Assembly (NCBI RefSeq): GCF_001294535.1 | Contig: NZ_LGIC01000031.1 | Coordinates: 1 to 64,000, forward strand | Origin: Cypionkella psychrotolerans | Lineage (GTDB): Bacteria; Pseudomonadota; Alphaproteobacteria; Rhodobacterales; Rhodobacteraceae | Direction: 5' to 3' | DNA: 64,000 nt | Part shown: piece after piece, positions 18,106 to 26,794 of the stretch | Layout of the letters: every line of letters begins with the position of its first letter | Numbering within the stretch: the stretch's first letter is position 1 | Program-made: the position numbers and the translations under genes | The notes under the pieces: model-generated | Told to the model about the DNA's origin: nothing | Databases searched by the model: none | Seen by the model: the letters and a program-made list of their open reading frames with translations, nothing else

Positions 18106-19182
18106 ATGTGGAGGGGGCTTACCCGACTGATTTTGTTACTGGTTCTGGCAGGTTCACTTGCCGGGACCAGCCTCACCGCCGCCCGCATCGCCTCTGATCC
18201 GCTGCTCGCCCCGTTTGTCGAGGCCAGCAAAGATCAGATCGCAGCCGCAACCGAACGGATGCTGATAACCGCTGCCACGCCCGAAACCCTCAGCGCCCAT
18301 ATCGCCAACCGCCTCGCCGAATCCCCGCGCAACTGGCTGGCCCTCGATGCATTGGTGGATCTCGCCTACGAGCGGAAAATCTCACTGCCCTCGGCCCTAA
18401 ACGCCGCCGTGCAAACCGCGCGCGAGGATGATCACAGCTATTACGCCACCGTCACCTCCTGCGCCACCTGCGCCTATGATCCCGCGCAATGCTCCCTTAG
18501 CGAAGTGATGATCTGCCAAGCCCCCATCGCCTTGACGCCCATCGGTGACATCGCAGGCATCACCCGCGCCGGAGTGGCCTACGCCAGCGGCGACGAAGTA
18601 GACCAAATCGACCTCGCTCTTTCGGTCGTAGGATTAGGAGCCACCGCCGCCATCCTCGCCTCGGGCGGCTCCAGCGGAGTGGTAAAAGCAGGCGCAAGCC
18701 TCGCCAAACTCGCCCGAAAAATGGACCGCCTGTCGCCTCGGCTGATCGAAATGGCCATAGACGCCGCCCGCGCAGGCGTAAATTGGGCCGCCCTCCCCGC
18801 CGTGCGCAGTCTCGACGATCTCACCGCCGCGATCCGCACCGAAGCCTTCCTGCCGCTGACCAACACCCTCACCGACCTCAGCCGCCTGAACACCGCAACA
18901 GACGCCACCACCGCCTTGCACCTGCTGCCGATGGTTGACGATGCCAATGACGCCCGCCGCCTTGCCAATGCCGCCGAAGCCCTCGGCCCAAAACTCGTCG
19001 GCCGCGCCGAAGTCCTCGGCAAAGCCCGCCTGTTCCGCGCCACCCTAAGATTCTCCGAAACCGCTTGGGCCTTAGGCGCGGGCCTCGTCAGCCTGGTGCT
19101 CTCCACCGCCACCCTGATCAGCGGCGTGATCCAACACGCCCTGATCAAACGCCTGCGCCGCAGTATAAAACGCACCGCCTGA
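18106..19182 (+). CDS. Conserved hypothetical protein, membrane-anchored at both ends
   Basis: 358 residues, not recognised as a named family. The N-terminus has a hydrophobic helix (LTRLILLLVLAGSLAGTSL, about 6-24) that could be a signal anchor. The region 85-145 holds five cysteines (SCATCAYDPAQCSLSEVMICQ), possibly disulfides. A Gly/Ala-rich hydrophobic stretch near 165-205 and a C-terminal helix (WALGAGLVSLVLSTATLISGVI, about 320-342) followed by a basic tail suggest an inner-membrane protein with a largely periplasmic body. It starts 13 bases after trpS and probably shares its transcript. A double palindrome (19192-19235) follows the stop. No function is proposed. Confidence 0.7.
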   Translation: MWRGLTRLILLLVLAGSLAGTSLTAARIASDPLLAPFVEASKDQIAAATERMLITAATPETLSAHIANRLAESPRNWLALDALVDLAYERKISLPSALNAAVQTAREDDHSYYATVTSCATCAYDPAQCSLSEVMICQAPIALTPIGDIAGITRAGVAYASGDEVDQIDLALSVVGLGATAAILASGGSSGVVKAGASLAKLARKMDRLSPRLIEMAIDAARAGVNWAALPAVRSLDDLTAAIRTEAFLPLTNTLTDLSRLNTATDATTALHLLPMVDDANDARRLANAAEALGPKLVGRAEVLGKARLFRATLRFSETAWALGAGLVSLVLSTATLISGVIQHALIKRLRRSIKRTA

Positions 19183-19191
19183 CCCGACGCC

Positions 19192-19235
19192 CGGAATTCG
19201 CGCGAATTCCGTCCACGATTTTCGCGCGAAAATCG
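19192..19235. repeat. Double 20-bp palindrome element, copy 1
   Basis: CGGAATTCGCGCGAATTCCG (19192-19211) and CGATTTTCGCGCGAAAATCG (19216-19235), each a perfect 20-bp palindrome sharing the core TTCGCGCGAA, separated by 4 bases. It lies between two convergent genes. The same two palindromes occur in the reverse order at 63863-63905, so this is a dispersed element. Confidence 0.9.
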
Positions 19236-19247
19236 CCTCGCATCCCG

Positions 19248-19781
19248 TCACTCCGCCATCATCGCTTTCAACACCGCCTGAGCCTCAACTGAATCCCATT
19301 CCGCATCGCCAATCAACCGCGCCACTTCCTCGCCCGCAGGATTGACGATCAACGTCACGGGAAGCCCCATCACCCCCATCTGATGCGCCAGCCCAGATTT
19401 CGGATCGCGCAGAACCGGCAGCGAGGTCACCCCCGCCTCACCATAGAACTTCTCGATCATCGCCACATCATTGCGCCCGGTCGCCACAGGCACCACCGCA
19501 ATCTCCGGCATCGCATCCGCCAACCGCTGCAACGCGGGCATTTCCTTGCGGCACGGCGCGCACCATGTTGCCCAGAAGTTCAGCACCATCCATTTGCCCT
19601 TGTATTGCGCCAGCGAAGTCTCAAGCCCCGCGCCATCCAGCAACACTGCCTCGGGCAAAGCCACAGGCGCGACCAGAGCCAGCTTTTTCATGTCACCCGT
19701 CAGAAGCCCCTCAACGCTGCCCGCATTTGCACCACAGGCAAAGGCCGTATACAGAGCCACCAACAGCATCTTGCGCATCAT
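19248..19781 (-). CDS. TlpA/ResA-family thiol-disulfide reductase
   Basis: 177 residues: an N-terminal signal anchor ([20 protein letters not shown]), then a thioredoxin fold with [19 protein letters not shown], where WCAPC is the redox-active CxxC near residue 77, and the cis-Pro loop [10 protein letters not shown]. Such proteins reduce cysteines of periplasmic clients, mainly apocytochrome c haem sites. The frame extends to 19943, but the upstream part is antisense to argH; the ATG at 19781 is taken as the start (19778 is an alternative). It is divergent from argH with only 15 bases between start codons and a shared palindromic ribosome-binding sequence. TlpA-argH divergence is common in Rhodobacteraceae. 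Confidence 0.9.
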   Translation of the reverse strand: MMRKMLLVALYTAFACGANAGSVEGLLTGDMKKLALVAPVALPEAVLLDGAGLETSLAQYKGKWMVLNFWATWCAPCRKEMPALQRLADAMPEIAVVPVATGRNDVAMIEKFYGEAGVTSLPVLRDPKSGLAHQMGVMGLPVTLIVNPAGEEVARLIGDAEWDSVEAQAVLKAMMAE

Positions 19782-19796
19782 GTCGAAGGCCCTTCC
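19782..19796. promoter_or_regulatory. Palindrome giving both divergent genes a ribosome-binding site
   Basis: GAAGG-c-CCTTC at 19785-19795 fills the 15 bases between the tlpA-like and argH start codons. GAAGG on the plus strand lies seven bases before the argH ATG; its inverted half gives GAAGG nine bases before the tlpA-like ATG. Each gene's promoter must therefore lie inside the other's coding sequence. Confidence 0.6.
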
Positions 19797-21197
19797 ATGA
19801 CCAATTCCCCAAAAACCACCGCCAATCAGATGTGGGGCGGCCGCTTTGCCTCTGGCCCTGACGCGATCATGACCGCGATCAACGCCTCGATCGGCTTTGA
19901 CCAACGGCTTTACGCGCAAGACATTGCCGGAAGCCGCGCCCATGCCGCCATGTTGGCTGCCACGGGCATTCTGACTTCTAGTGATGCCGAGGCCATCGGG
20001 GAAGGCCTGCTCACGGTGTTGTCAGAGATTGACGCCGGGAATTTCACCTTTTCCACCGCCCTTGAAGACATCCACATGAACGTGGAAAGCCGCCTGAAAG
20101 ACCTGATCGGTGCCCCCGCTGGCCGCCTGCACACGGCCCGTTCGCGCAACGATCAAGTCGCCGTCGATTTCCGCCTTTGGGTGCGCGATCAATGCGATGC
20201 CGCGATCCAAGGCCTCAATGCCCTGATGCGCGCCTTCCTCGCCCAAGCCGAGGCTGGCACCGATTGGGTGATGCCCGGCTTCACCCATCTGCAAACCGCG
20301 CAGCCCGTGACTTGGGGCCACCATATGCTGGCCTATGTCGAAATGCTCGCCCGTGACAAATCCCGCTTTGAAGACGCCCGCCGTCGCATGAACGAATGCC
20401 CGCTCGGGGCCGCCGCCCTCGCCGGAACCTCCTTCCCCATCGACCGCCACATGACCGCCGCCGCCTTAGGTTTCGACCGCCCCACCGCCAACAGCCTCGA
20501 CTCAGTCTCCGACCGCGACTTCGCGCTGGAATTCCTGTCCGCCTCCTCCATCTGCGCCATGCACCTAAGCCGCTTCGCCGAAGAACTGGTGATCTGGTCC
20601 TCGGCCCAATTCCGCTTTGTCAAACTCTCCGACAAATGGACCACCGGTTCCTCTATCATGCCGCAAAAGAAAAACCCCGACGCCGCCGAACTGCTGCGTG
20701 CCAAACTGGGCCGCATCCTGGGCGCAACCGTCGCGCTGTTCACCATCATGAAGGGTCTGGCGCTGACCTATTCCAAAGACATGCAGGAAGACAAAGAGCA
20801 AGTCTTCGACGCCGCCGACACCCTGATGCTGGCGCTGGCCGCGATGACAGGCATGGTTGGCGACATGACCGCCAACCGTGAGGTTCTGGCCACATCTGCC
20901 GCGAGTGGCTTCTCCACCGCCACCGATCTCGCCGATTGGCTGGTGCGCGCCCTGAACCTGCCGTTCCGTGACGCCCACCACGTCACCGGAACCCTCGTCG
21001 CCCTTGCGGAATCCAAAGCCTGCGACCTGCCCGACCTTTCCATCACTGAAATGAAATCCGTCCATGACGGCATCACCCAAGAGGTCTATTCCGTCCTAGG
21101 CGTCGAAAACTCCGTCCGCAGCCGGATGTCCTACGGCGGAACCTCGCCCACCCGCGTCGCCGAGCAAGTCGCCCGCTGGAAAACCCTGCTGGCCTAA
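19797..21197 (+). CDS. argH: Argininosuccinate lyase
   Basis: 466 residues. Splits argininosuccinate into arginine and fumarate, the last step of arginine synthesis. It starts [22 protein letters not shown] with the family's WGGRF, then shows [50 protein letters not shown] and the fumarase/aspartase signature [12 protein letters not shown] with its catalytic Ser near residue 285. The frame opens earlier (19383), but that part is antisense to the tlpA-like gene. The ATG at 19797 has GAAGG seven bases upstream. It is followed by two tiny lipoprotein genes and lysA in the same direction, so arginine, lysine and lipoprotein genes may share a transcript. Confidence 0.97.
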   Translation: MTNSPKTTANQMWGGRFASGPDAIMTAINASIGFDQRLYAQDIAGSRAHAAMLAATGILTSSDAEAIGEGLLTVLSEIDAGNFTFSTALEDIHMNVESRLKDLIGAPAGRLHTARSRNDQVAVDFRLWVRDQCDAAIQGLNALMRAFLAQAEAGTDWVMPGFTHLQTAQPVTWGHHMLAYVEMLARDKSRFEDARRRMNECPLGAAALAGTSFPIDRHMTAAALGFDRPTANSLDSVSDRDFALEFLSASSICAMHLSRFAEELVIWSSAQFRFVKLSDKWTTGSSIMPQKKNPDAAELLRAKLGRILGATVALFTIMKGLALTYSKDMQEDKEQVFDAADTLMLALAAMTGMVGDMTANREVLATSAASGFSTATDLADWLVRALNLPFRDAHHVTGTLVALAESKACDLPDLSITEMKSVHDGITQEVYSVLGVENSVRSRMSYGGTSPTRVAEQVARWKTLLA

Positions 21198-21230
21198 GGC
21201 ACCTTCCGGCCAGCAACCCCGAAAGCAAAC

Positions 21231-21380
21231 ATGCGCCTGCTGATCCTCGCCCTCCTGCTCACCGCCTGCACCGAGCCCCGTCTTGGCGCAGGCATAGGCA
21301 TCGGCCCGCACGGCGCAACCATCCGCCCAGTGATTTCTGGCGCTATCCCCGGCGGCGGCCGCATCAGCTATTCGCCTTGA
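21231..21380 (+). CDS. Small putative lipoprotein (49 residues)
   Basis: A 49-residue frame starting MRLLILALLLTACTEPRLGAGIG. The start is a short hydrophobic helix ending in LTAC, a clean lipobox with the acylated Cys at 13, and the rest is a Gly/Ile-rich tail without helices. GAAAGC lies upstream of the ATG. The stop is nine bases before the next small lipoprotein gene (21390) and both point toward lysA. It has no recognisable domain. A conserved position between argH and lysA supports it being real, but the length alone would not. Confidence 0.65.
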   Translation: MRLLILALLLTACTEPRLGAGIGIGPHGATIRPVISGAIPGGGRISYSP

Positions 21381-21389
21381 GGACAAGAC

Positions 21390-21524
21390 ATGAAACTCCT
21401 TCCCCTGATCGCCCTGCTTGTCCTCACCGCCTGCGGAGCCGATGGCCCTCCCACTGCCCCGGAAACCGGGATAACCATGTCCGGCGATGCCCGCGTTGGC
21501 ATCTCATCGGGCGAAACCCCGTAA
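21390..21524 (+). CDS. LptM/YifL-like small lipoprotein
   Basis: 44 residues: MKLLPLIALLVLTACGADGPP and a short tail ending GETP. The lipobox LTAC is followed by C-G-x-x-G-P, which resembles the C-G-x-K-G-P start of LptM (YifL). LptM is the small outer-membrane lipoprotein that helps the LptD lipopolysaccharide translocon mature, and in many proteobacteria its gene sits just before lysA or dapF. Here lysA starts 85 bases downstream. GAGGAC is five bases ahead of the ATG. The lysine usually found after the Gly is Asp here, so LptM function is a hypothesis based on position and motif. Confidence 0.6.
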   Translation: MKLLPLIALLVLTACGADGPPTAPETGITMSGDARVGISSGETP

Positions 21525-21609
21525 TCACCGCAACACCCGACTGCGTCGAATTGCGCAAGCTTCGGCTTCTGCTATACCCCAAGCGACTGATTTCATAAGG
21601 GGCCGCCGA

Positions 21610-22875
21610 ATGGACCATTTCCTATATCGTGACGGCATCCTTCATGCCGAAGATGTGGCCGTGGCCGATATTGCCGCCCAAGTCGGCACGCCGTTTTACG
21701 TCTATTCCAGCGCCACCCTGACCCGACATTACACCCTGTTCACCGAGGCGCTTTCCCCCCTGCCGCACCTCGTCTGCTTTGCGATCAAATCACTGTCGAA
21801 TATTGCCGTCCTCAAACTGCTGGGCGACTTGGGCGCAGGTATGGATGTAGTCTCCGGCGGCGAATACCGCCGCGCCATCGCAGCCGGTGTGCCCGGCAGC
21901 CGCATCGTGTTCTCTGGCGTCGGCAAAACCCGCGAGGAAATGCGCCTCGCCTTAGAGAACGGCATCCGCCAGTTCAACGTCGAATCCGAACCCGAACTGC
22001 GCGCCCTCTCCGAAGTGGCCAGCGCGATGGGCACCACCGCCCCGATCACCATCCGCGTCAACCCGGATGTCGATGCCCGCACGCATGAGAAAATCGCCAC
22101 CGGCAAGAAAGACAACAAATTCGGCATCCCGATCAGCCGCGCCTCTGAGGTCTATGCCGAGGCCGCGAAGCTTCCCGGCCTGCAGGTGATTGGCATCGAC
22201 GTGCATATCGGCAGCCAGTTGACCGAGCTTGAACCCTTTGAACAAGCCTACAAAAAAGTCGCCGACCTGACCCTGCGCCTGCGCAGCGAAGGCCATGTCA
22301 TCTCCCGCCTCGACCTTGGCGGCGGCTTGGGCATCCCCTATGAGCGGTCCAACACCGCCCCGCCGCTGCCGCAAGAATATGGCGCGTTGATCAAACGCAC
22401 CGTTGGCCACTTGGGCTGTGAAATCGAAATCGAACCCGGTCGCCTGATTTCCGGCAACTCCGGCCTGCTGGTCTCAAAGGTCATCTATGTCAAGAACGGC
22501 GAGATCAGCGATTTCCTGATCGTCGATGCCGCGATGAACGACCTTGTGCGCCCCTCTATGTATGGCGCGCATCACGACATCATCCCCGTCACTGAAGCCA
22601 AAGCTGCCACCGAATCCCATAGCTATGACGTGGTCGGCCCGGTCTGCGAAACCGGCGATACCTTCGCCAAAGCCCGCCCGCTGGCACCACTGAAAGAAGA
22701 TGACCTGATCGCCTTCCGCTCGGCAGGCGCTTATGGTGCGGTGATGGCGTCGGAATACAACACACGGCCTCTAATCCCCGAAGTGCTGGTGAAAGATGAT
22801 CAATTCGCCGTCATTCGCGCCCGCCCCAGCTATGAAGACATCCTGAACCGCGATACCATTCCCTTGTGGCTTTGA
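21610..22875 (+). CDS. lysA: Diaminopimelate decarboxylase
   Basis: 421 residues. A PLP enzyme that decarboxylates meso-diaminopimelate to lysine. It shows GTPFYVYSSATL, the PLP lysine in VCFAIKSLSNIAVL (near residue 60), GAGMDVVSGGEYRRA, HIGSQLTELEPFE, LDLGGGLGIPYE, EPGRLISGNSGLLVSKV and the catalytic Cys in GPVCETGDTFA. The frame opens at 21487, but the ATG at 21610 gives the family length and has AAGGGG upstream. It lies between the small lipoproteins and the TIGR02302 gene (14 bases later), which is probably co-transcribed. Confidence 0.97.
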   Translation: MDHFLYRDGILHAEDVAVADIAAQVGTPFYVYSSATLTRHYTLFTEALSPLPHLVCFAIKSLSNIAVLKLLGDLGAGMDVVSGGEYRRAIAAGVPGSRIVFSGVGKTREEMRLALENGIRQFNVESEPELRALSEVASAMGTTAPITIRVNPDVDARTHEKIATGKKDNKFGIPISRASEVYAEAAKLPGLQVIGIDVHIGSQLTELEPFEQAYKKVADLTLRLRSEGHVISRLDLGGGLGIPYERSNTAPPLPQEYGALIKRTVGHLGCEIEIEPGRLISGNSGLLVSKVIYVKNGEISDFLIVDAAMNDLVRPSMYGAHHDIIPVTEAKAATESHSYDVVGPVCETGDTFAKARPLAPLKEDDLIAFRSAGAYGAVMASEYNTRPLIPEVLVKDDQFAVIRARPSYEDILNRDTIPLWL

Positions 22876-22889
22876 AACTGTAGAGGCCG

Positions 22890-25337
22890 ATGACCGAAAG
22901 CACCGAAGCGCAAGCATTAAAACGCATTGAAACCCCGCTGCGGATCACGCTCGCGGGGCTTTGGGCTGAACGCATCACCCGCGCCTTCTGGCCGTTCTGG
23001 ACCATCGCCATCACCAGCCTCTCCGCTGCCGCTTTCGGCCTGCAAGACCTGCTACCGATTGAGGCCGCATGGTTCGGCATGGTCACAGCCACCCTCGGCC
23101 TGATCTGGGGCATTGCCCACGGCTTCCGCGCTTTCCGCCGCCCGACCCGCGTTGAGGCGCTGATCCGGCTGGACAGCAAACTCCCCGGCCAACCCATCGC
23201 AGCCCTGCGCGATACCCAAGCCATCGGCATCACGGATGAGGCCTCAAAAGCCGTCTGGGCCGCCCACCGCACCCGCATGGCCGCCCGCGCTTCCGGCGCG
23301 AAACCGGTGCAGCCCGACCTGCAACTGTCCTCCCGCGACCCCTTCGCTTTGCGCTACGTCGCCCTCACCGCCCTCGTGATGGCCCTGCTGTTCGGCTCGA
23401 TCTGGCGCGTCACCTCCGTCGCAGATCTCACCCCCGGCGGCACCGCCAATGCAGCCGCTGGCCCAGCATGGGAAGGCTGGGCACAGCCGCCCAGCTATAC
23501 CGGCAAACCCGCGCTCTACCTCAACGACCAAACCGCCGACGCTTTGACCCTGCCCACCGGCACTCGCCTGCAAATCCGCCTCTACGGCGAACCCGGTGCG
23601 CTGATCGTGTCGGAAACCGTCTCGGGCCGCACCGATGCCCCCCCCGCCAGCCAACCTACCCAAGATTTCACTGTCACCACCTCCGGCAAACTCGCCATCG
23701 AAGGCGCTGCGGGCCGCGCATGGAAAATCATCGCCACCCCCGACAAAGCCCCCAGCATCACCCCGGCGGCCGAGATCACCCGCGACGGCGAAGGCCGCTT
23801 CAAGCAAAAATTCGCAGCCAAAGACGACTACGGCGTCACCAAAGGCGAAGTCACAATCGCCCTAGACCTTGCCGCCGTCACCCGCACCTACGGGTTGAAA
23901 ACCGACCCCGACTCCATCGCCCCCGTCACCCTCGACCTGCCGCTGCCGTTCAAGGGCAGCCGCGCCGACATTAAAACCACCCTCGTCGATGACCTCTCGG
24001 AATCCGTGCTCTCCAACCTGCCCGTCACCCTCACCTATGCCGTCACCGACGCCGCAGGCAACACCGGCACCGCTGATCCGCTGCACCTGATCCTGCCTGG
24101 CAAACGCTTCTTCGACCCGCTCGCCGATGCGCTGATCGAGATGCGCCGCGATATCCTGTGGTCGCGCAGCAACGCCCCGACCTCGCTGGAAATCCTGAAA
24201 GCCGTCTCCAACCAACCCGGCGATATCTTCCCCGATGACACCTCCTACAACCGCCTGAAAGCCTTGATCAAACGGCTGGATGCCGAAGCAAAAACCCTCA
24301 CCCCGGAAGCACGGGATGAGATCGCCAAGGAACTCTGGGCGATTTCGCTGATGATCGAAGACGGCAAGCTGAACAACGCCAAAGACCGCATGATGCGCGC
24401 GCAAGAACGCCTCGCCGAAGCCATCCGCAAAGGGGCCTCGCCCGAGGAAATCCAAAAACTGATGGATGAGATGCGCGACGCTTTGGACGAATACATGGCC
24501 GAGGAAGCCAAGAAAAACCCCGCCGATCCCAATGACGAAACCTCGCCGCAGCAAAAGGGCCCGACGATCACCCAAGACCAGATCGACCAGATGCTCGATA
24601 AGCTGCAAAAGCTGATGGAAGAAGGCAAAACCGCCGAAGCCGCCGAGTTGATGAAGCAACTTCAAGACCTTATGAACAACATGAAGGTCCAGCAAGGCGA
24701 TGGCACTGGCGGCAAAGGCAGCCCCGGCAAACAGGCGATGAAAGACCTCGGCAACACTTTGCGCGGCCAGCAAAGCCTGTCCGACGACAGCTTCCGCGAT
24801 CTGCAAGATGGCCAAGAAGGCCCCGGCAAAGACGGCAAGACGCTGTCGCAACGCCAGCAAGAGCTGCGCGAAAAGCTGAAAGAGCTGCGCGAGGGCGGCA
24901 AACTTCCCGGTCAGGGCGGCGACAAGAACGCAGACGGCAAGCAAGCCCTGAACGACGCCGAACAGGCGATGAAAGACGCCGAAGACGCGCTGAAACAAGG
25001 CGATCTGCCCGGTGCGTTGGACAAACAAGCCGAAGCCATGGACAAAATGCGCGAAGGCCTGCGCGATTTCGGCGATGCCCTCGCCGATCAAGATCGCCAG
25101 CAAGGTGCCTCGCCCGACGGCACGCAAAAGACCGAAGACCCACAATCGGGTGGCCCGCGTGATCCCTTGGGCCGCGAAAACGGCCTGCACATCGGCTCGG
25201 ACGGCAACTTGGCCGAGAACAAAGACATCTACAAACGCGCGCAGGAACTGCTCGACCAGATTCGCAAACGCTCCGCCGATCAATCCCGCACCGATCAGGA
25301 ACGCAGCTACCTCAACCGCTTGCTTGATTTGTTCTAA
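22890..25337 (+). CDS. TIGR02302-family (DUF4175) membrane protein
   Basis: 815 residues, a large protein typical of alphaproteobacteria and often found after lysA; function unknown. Two or three N-terminal membrane helices (ITRAFWPFWTIAITSLSAAAFG, AAWFGMVTATLGLIWGIAHGF and FALRYVALTALVMALLFGSIWRV near 155) are followed by a beta-rich periplasmic domain (about 190-420) with a WEGWAQPPSYTGKPALYL motif. Beyond 450 come long coiled-coil-forming repeats rich in Gln, Lys, Glu and Asp (such as MRDALDEYMAEEAKKNP and LREKLKELREGGKLPGQ), ending in helices. It probably sits in the inner membrane with a long soluble domain. AGAGG precedes the ATG. Confidence 0.85.
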   Translation: MTESTEAQALKRIETPLRITLAGLWAERITRAFWPFWTIAITSLSAAAFGLQDLLPIEAAWFGMVTATLGLIWGIAHGFRAFRRPTRVEALIRLDSKLPGQPIAALRDTQAIGITDEASKAVWAAHRTRMAARASGAKPVQPDLQLSSRDPFALRYVALTALVMALLFGSIWRVTSVADLTPGGTANAAAGPAWEGWAQPPSYTGKPALYLNDQTADALTLPTGTRLQIRLYGEPGALIVSETVSGRTDAPPASQPTQDFTVTTSGKLAIEGAAGRAWKIIATPDKAPSITPAAEITRDGEGRFKQKFAAKDDYGVTKGEVTIALDLAAVTRTYGLKTDPDSIAPVTLDLPLPFKGSRADIKTTLVDDLSESVLSNLPVTLTYAVTDAAGNTGTADPLHLILPGKRFFDPLADALIEMRRDILWSRSNAPTSLEILKAVSNQPGDIFPDDTSYNRLKALIKRLDAEAKTLTPEARDEIAKELWAISLMIEDGKLNNAKDRMMRAQERLAEAIRKGASPEEIQKLMDEMRDALDEYMAEEAKKNPADPNDETSPQQKGPTITQDQIDQMLDKLQKLMEEGKTAEAAELMKQLQDLMNNMKVQQGDGTGGKGSPGKQAMKDLGNTLRGQQSLSDDSFRDLQDGQEGPGKDGKTLSQRQQELREKLKELREGGKLPGQGGDKNADGKQALNDAEQAMKDAEDALKQGDLPGALDKQAEAMDKMREGLRDFGDALADQDRQQGASPDGTQKTEDPQSGGPRDPLGRENGLHIGSDGNLAENKDIYKRAQELLDQIRKRSADQSRTDQERSYLNRLLDLF

Positions 25338-25446
25338 CCCGCCGACCAATCTGATTCTTTTTTCGCCCCCCTTGTTTTGCCAGCCAAAATGGCGCATGTA
25401 GGCAGGGCGAAACGCTATCTATCGAACATCTGTCTCCTCTCTAGGC

Positions 25447-25472
25447 CTCAGTTCTCGATTGCTACGACTGAG
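25447..25472. promoter_or_regulatory. Inverted repeat in the cold-shock gene leader
   Basis: CTCAGT (25447-25452) and ACTGAG (25467-25472) form 6-bp arms around a 14-base spacer in the leader between the TIGR02302 gene and the cold-shock gene. Cold-shock mRNAs often carry long structured 5' leaders, and this could form part of one. The evidence is the repeat alone. Confidence 0.3.
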
Positions 25473-25521
25473 CCACGTCATCGCATTCCGCGGATGGCAC
25501 ACCAAAACTAGGAGACACACG

Positions 25522-25728
25522 ATGGCTAACGGCACCGTGAAATGGTTCAACGCCACCAAAGGCTTCGGCTTTATCGCCCCGGCAAACGGCAACAAAGACG
25601 TGTTCGTGCACATTTCCGCAATGGAACGCGCTGGCATCCGTCAACTGAATGACGGCCAAGCAGTGACCTTCGACATCGAAGCTGGCCGTGATGGCCGCGA
25701 GTCGGCGATCAACCTCGCTCTGGCATAA
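25522..25728 (+). CDS. Cold-shock-domain RNA chaperone (CspA family)
   Basis: 68 residues. A single OB-fold cold-shock domain with both RNA-binding motifs: RNP1 KGFGFIAP and RNP2 VFVHISAM. It starts [14 protein letters not shown]. Such proteins bind single-stranded RNA and melt secondary structure at low temperature or in growth transitions. GGAGACACACG precedes the ATG. The leader of about 180 bases and the strong terminator just after the stop fit a separately regulated single-gene unit. Which of the several Csp paralogues it matches is not clear. Confidence 0.95.
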   Translation: MANGTVKWFNATKGFGFIAPANGNKDVFVHISAMERAGIRQLNDGQAVTFDIEAGRDGRESAINLALA

Positions 25729-25735
25729 GCCAACC

Positions 25736-25753
25736 GGGCGGTTCACACCGCCC
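25736..25753 (+). other. Short hairpin after the cold-shock gene
   Basis: GGGCGGT-tcac-ACCGCCC, perfect 7-bp arms, directly after the stop of the cold-shock gene and just before its intrinsic terminator. It probably protects or structures the transcript's 3' end. Confidence 0.5.
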
Positions 25754-25764
25754 ATCGATATTTG

Positions 25765-25794
25765 AAACGGGGGGAGCGCAAGCTGCCCCCGTTT
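25765..25794 (+). terminator. Intrinsic terminator of the cold-shock gene
   Basis: AAACGGGGG pairs with CCCCCGTTT around an inner short stem (AGC/GCT), followed by TTTTGCTTT. It is a strong Rho-independent terminator about 40 bases after the cold-shock gene's stop. Confidence 0.87.
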
Positions 25795-25894
25795 TGCTTT
25801 GCAAGCCATCCGCGCAACGCGCAGGCACTCCGCCCCAAAACAAAAGGCCCCACGAAACCGCAGGACCTTTCCTTCAAATTAGTCTAAAATTTGC

Positions 25895-25953
25895 TTTCAT
25901 CTTGGCCCAAATATCCCACGGGAGGTCCGGAGGGTGTGAAACCCTCCGGGGCC
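25895..25953. repeat. Hairpin intergenic repeat, copy C
   Basis: Reads CATCTTGGCCCAAATATCCC, then the hairpin CCGGAGGGT-GTGAA-ACCCTCCGG at 25927-25949. Compared with copy A the stem has changed on both sides (CTGGGGGT/ACCCCCAG to CCGGAGGGT/ACCCTCCGG), keeping all pairs. It is downstream of azoR (minus strand). Confidence 0.85.
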
Positions 25954-25966
25954 AGCAAAGCAAACC

Positions 25967-26557
25967 TTAAGCGGCCAGTGCGTCCACTTCAGCTTCACCC
26001 TTGGCAATCGCTGCATCCACGCCGTAAGCCATCGCGTCCGCCGCTGCAAACTGCACGTCGGTGATGCCGAAGAAGCCCAGCATGTGACGCACGTAGCCCG
26101 AAGCGAAGTCAATCTCCGACCCAATCTTGGTGCCGTCCGAGGTATAGGCCACGATCGCGCGCTTGCCGGTCAACAGGCCAATCGGGCCGGTTTCGGTGTA
26201 GTTAAAGGTCTCGCCTTTGCGGGCCAGCTGATCAATCCACGACTTCAACTGCGACGGCACGCCAAAGTTATACACCGGAAGCGCGATGACCAGCAGGTCA
26301 GCGGCTTTGACTTCGGCCAGCAAAGCATCGGCATAAGCTGCAGTCACTTTCTGATCGTCATTGCGGGCGTCCGCCGGGGTGAACACAGCGCCCAGCCAGG
26401 CGCCGTCAATCGCGGGCACGCCAGCCGACAGGTCACGGGTCACAACAGTAGCGCCCGGATTGGCAGCCAGCACACGCTCCATGATCCGATCGGTCAGGCG
26501 GCGCGACACAGCACCAGCGGGTTTGATCGAGGATTCTACGCGCAGGATATTGGTCAT
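25967..26557 (-). CDS. azoR: FMN-dependent NADH-azoreductase
   Basis: 196 residues of the AzoR/flavodoxin-like quinone reductase family, which reduces azo dyes and quinones with NADH. Motifs: VESSIKPAGAVSRRLTDRI at the N-terminus (FMN phosphate loop), LVIALPVYNFGVPSQLKSWIDQLARKG, with the characteristic P-x-Y-N-F-G-x-P near residue 98, and VAYTSDGTKIGSEIDFASGYVRHMLGFFG. Its own upstream region holds TGCGC-rich repeats (26592-26654) that may be operators. Its 3' side carries repeat copy C. Azoreductases are often induced by electrophilic quinones, as the neighbouring old yellow enzyme may be. Confidence 0.92.
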   Translation of the reverse strand: MTNILRVESSIKPAGAVSRRLTDRIMERVLAANPGATVVTRDLSAGVPAIDGAWLGAVFTPADARNDDQKVTAAYADALLAEVKAADLLVIALPVYNFGVPSQLKSWIDQLARKGETFNYTETGPIGLLTGKRAIVAYTSDGTKIGSEIDFASGYVRHMLGFFGITDVQFAAADAMAYGVDAAIAKGEAEVDALAA

Positions 26558-26591
26558 TTTCAGGGTCCAGTTCAGGATGAGGAGGAATTCT

Positions 26592-26654
26592 ATGCGCCTT
26601 AGATGCGCCTTTTCCTATCTCTGCGCAATTAGAGGAATCGCACCTAAGTTGCGC
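26592..26654. promoter_or_regulatory. Direct and inverted TGCGC repeats upstream of azoR
   Basis: ATGCGCCTT occurs at 26592-26600 and again at 26603-26611 (11-base period), and GCGCAA (26623-26628) is inverted as TTGCGC (26649-26654). The repeats begin 35 bases upstream of the azoR start. The spacing of one helical turn suggests a regulator operator. No regulator gene lies next to it. Confidence 0.35.
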
Positions 26655-26772
26655 ATTTACGCACACAACTAAGGGACACACCCGCACTGACACCTTCCCC
26701 GCTTCCCACCCCCATTCGTTAAAACTTCCTGAACACTGCCTTCTAAGTCGTTGATCTTAAAGTATCTCAAAT

Positions 26773-26793
26773 TGGTCCCGAGTCGGGACCAAA
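26773..26793. promoter_or_regulatory. Perfect 21-bp palindrome near the old yellow enzyme terminator
   Basis: TTGGTCCCGA-g-TCGGGACCAA, 10-bp arms around a single base, between azoR and the old yellow enzyme gene. It is close to the OYE terminator but is a separate structure with no T run. It could be an operator for azoR, which lies upstream on the same strand's far side, or a second terminator stem. Confidence 0.4.
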
Positions 26794-26794
26794 G

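Noticed and set aside
23862-25397. Antisense frame across the TIGR02302 gene
   Set aside because: It is hydrophobic only because it reverses a Gln/Glu/Lys-rich coiled coil (antisense of those codons gives Leu/Val/Phe).
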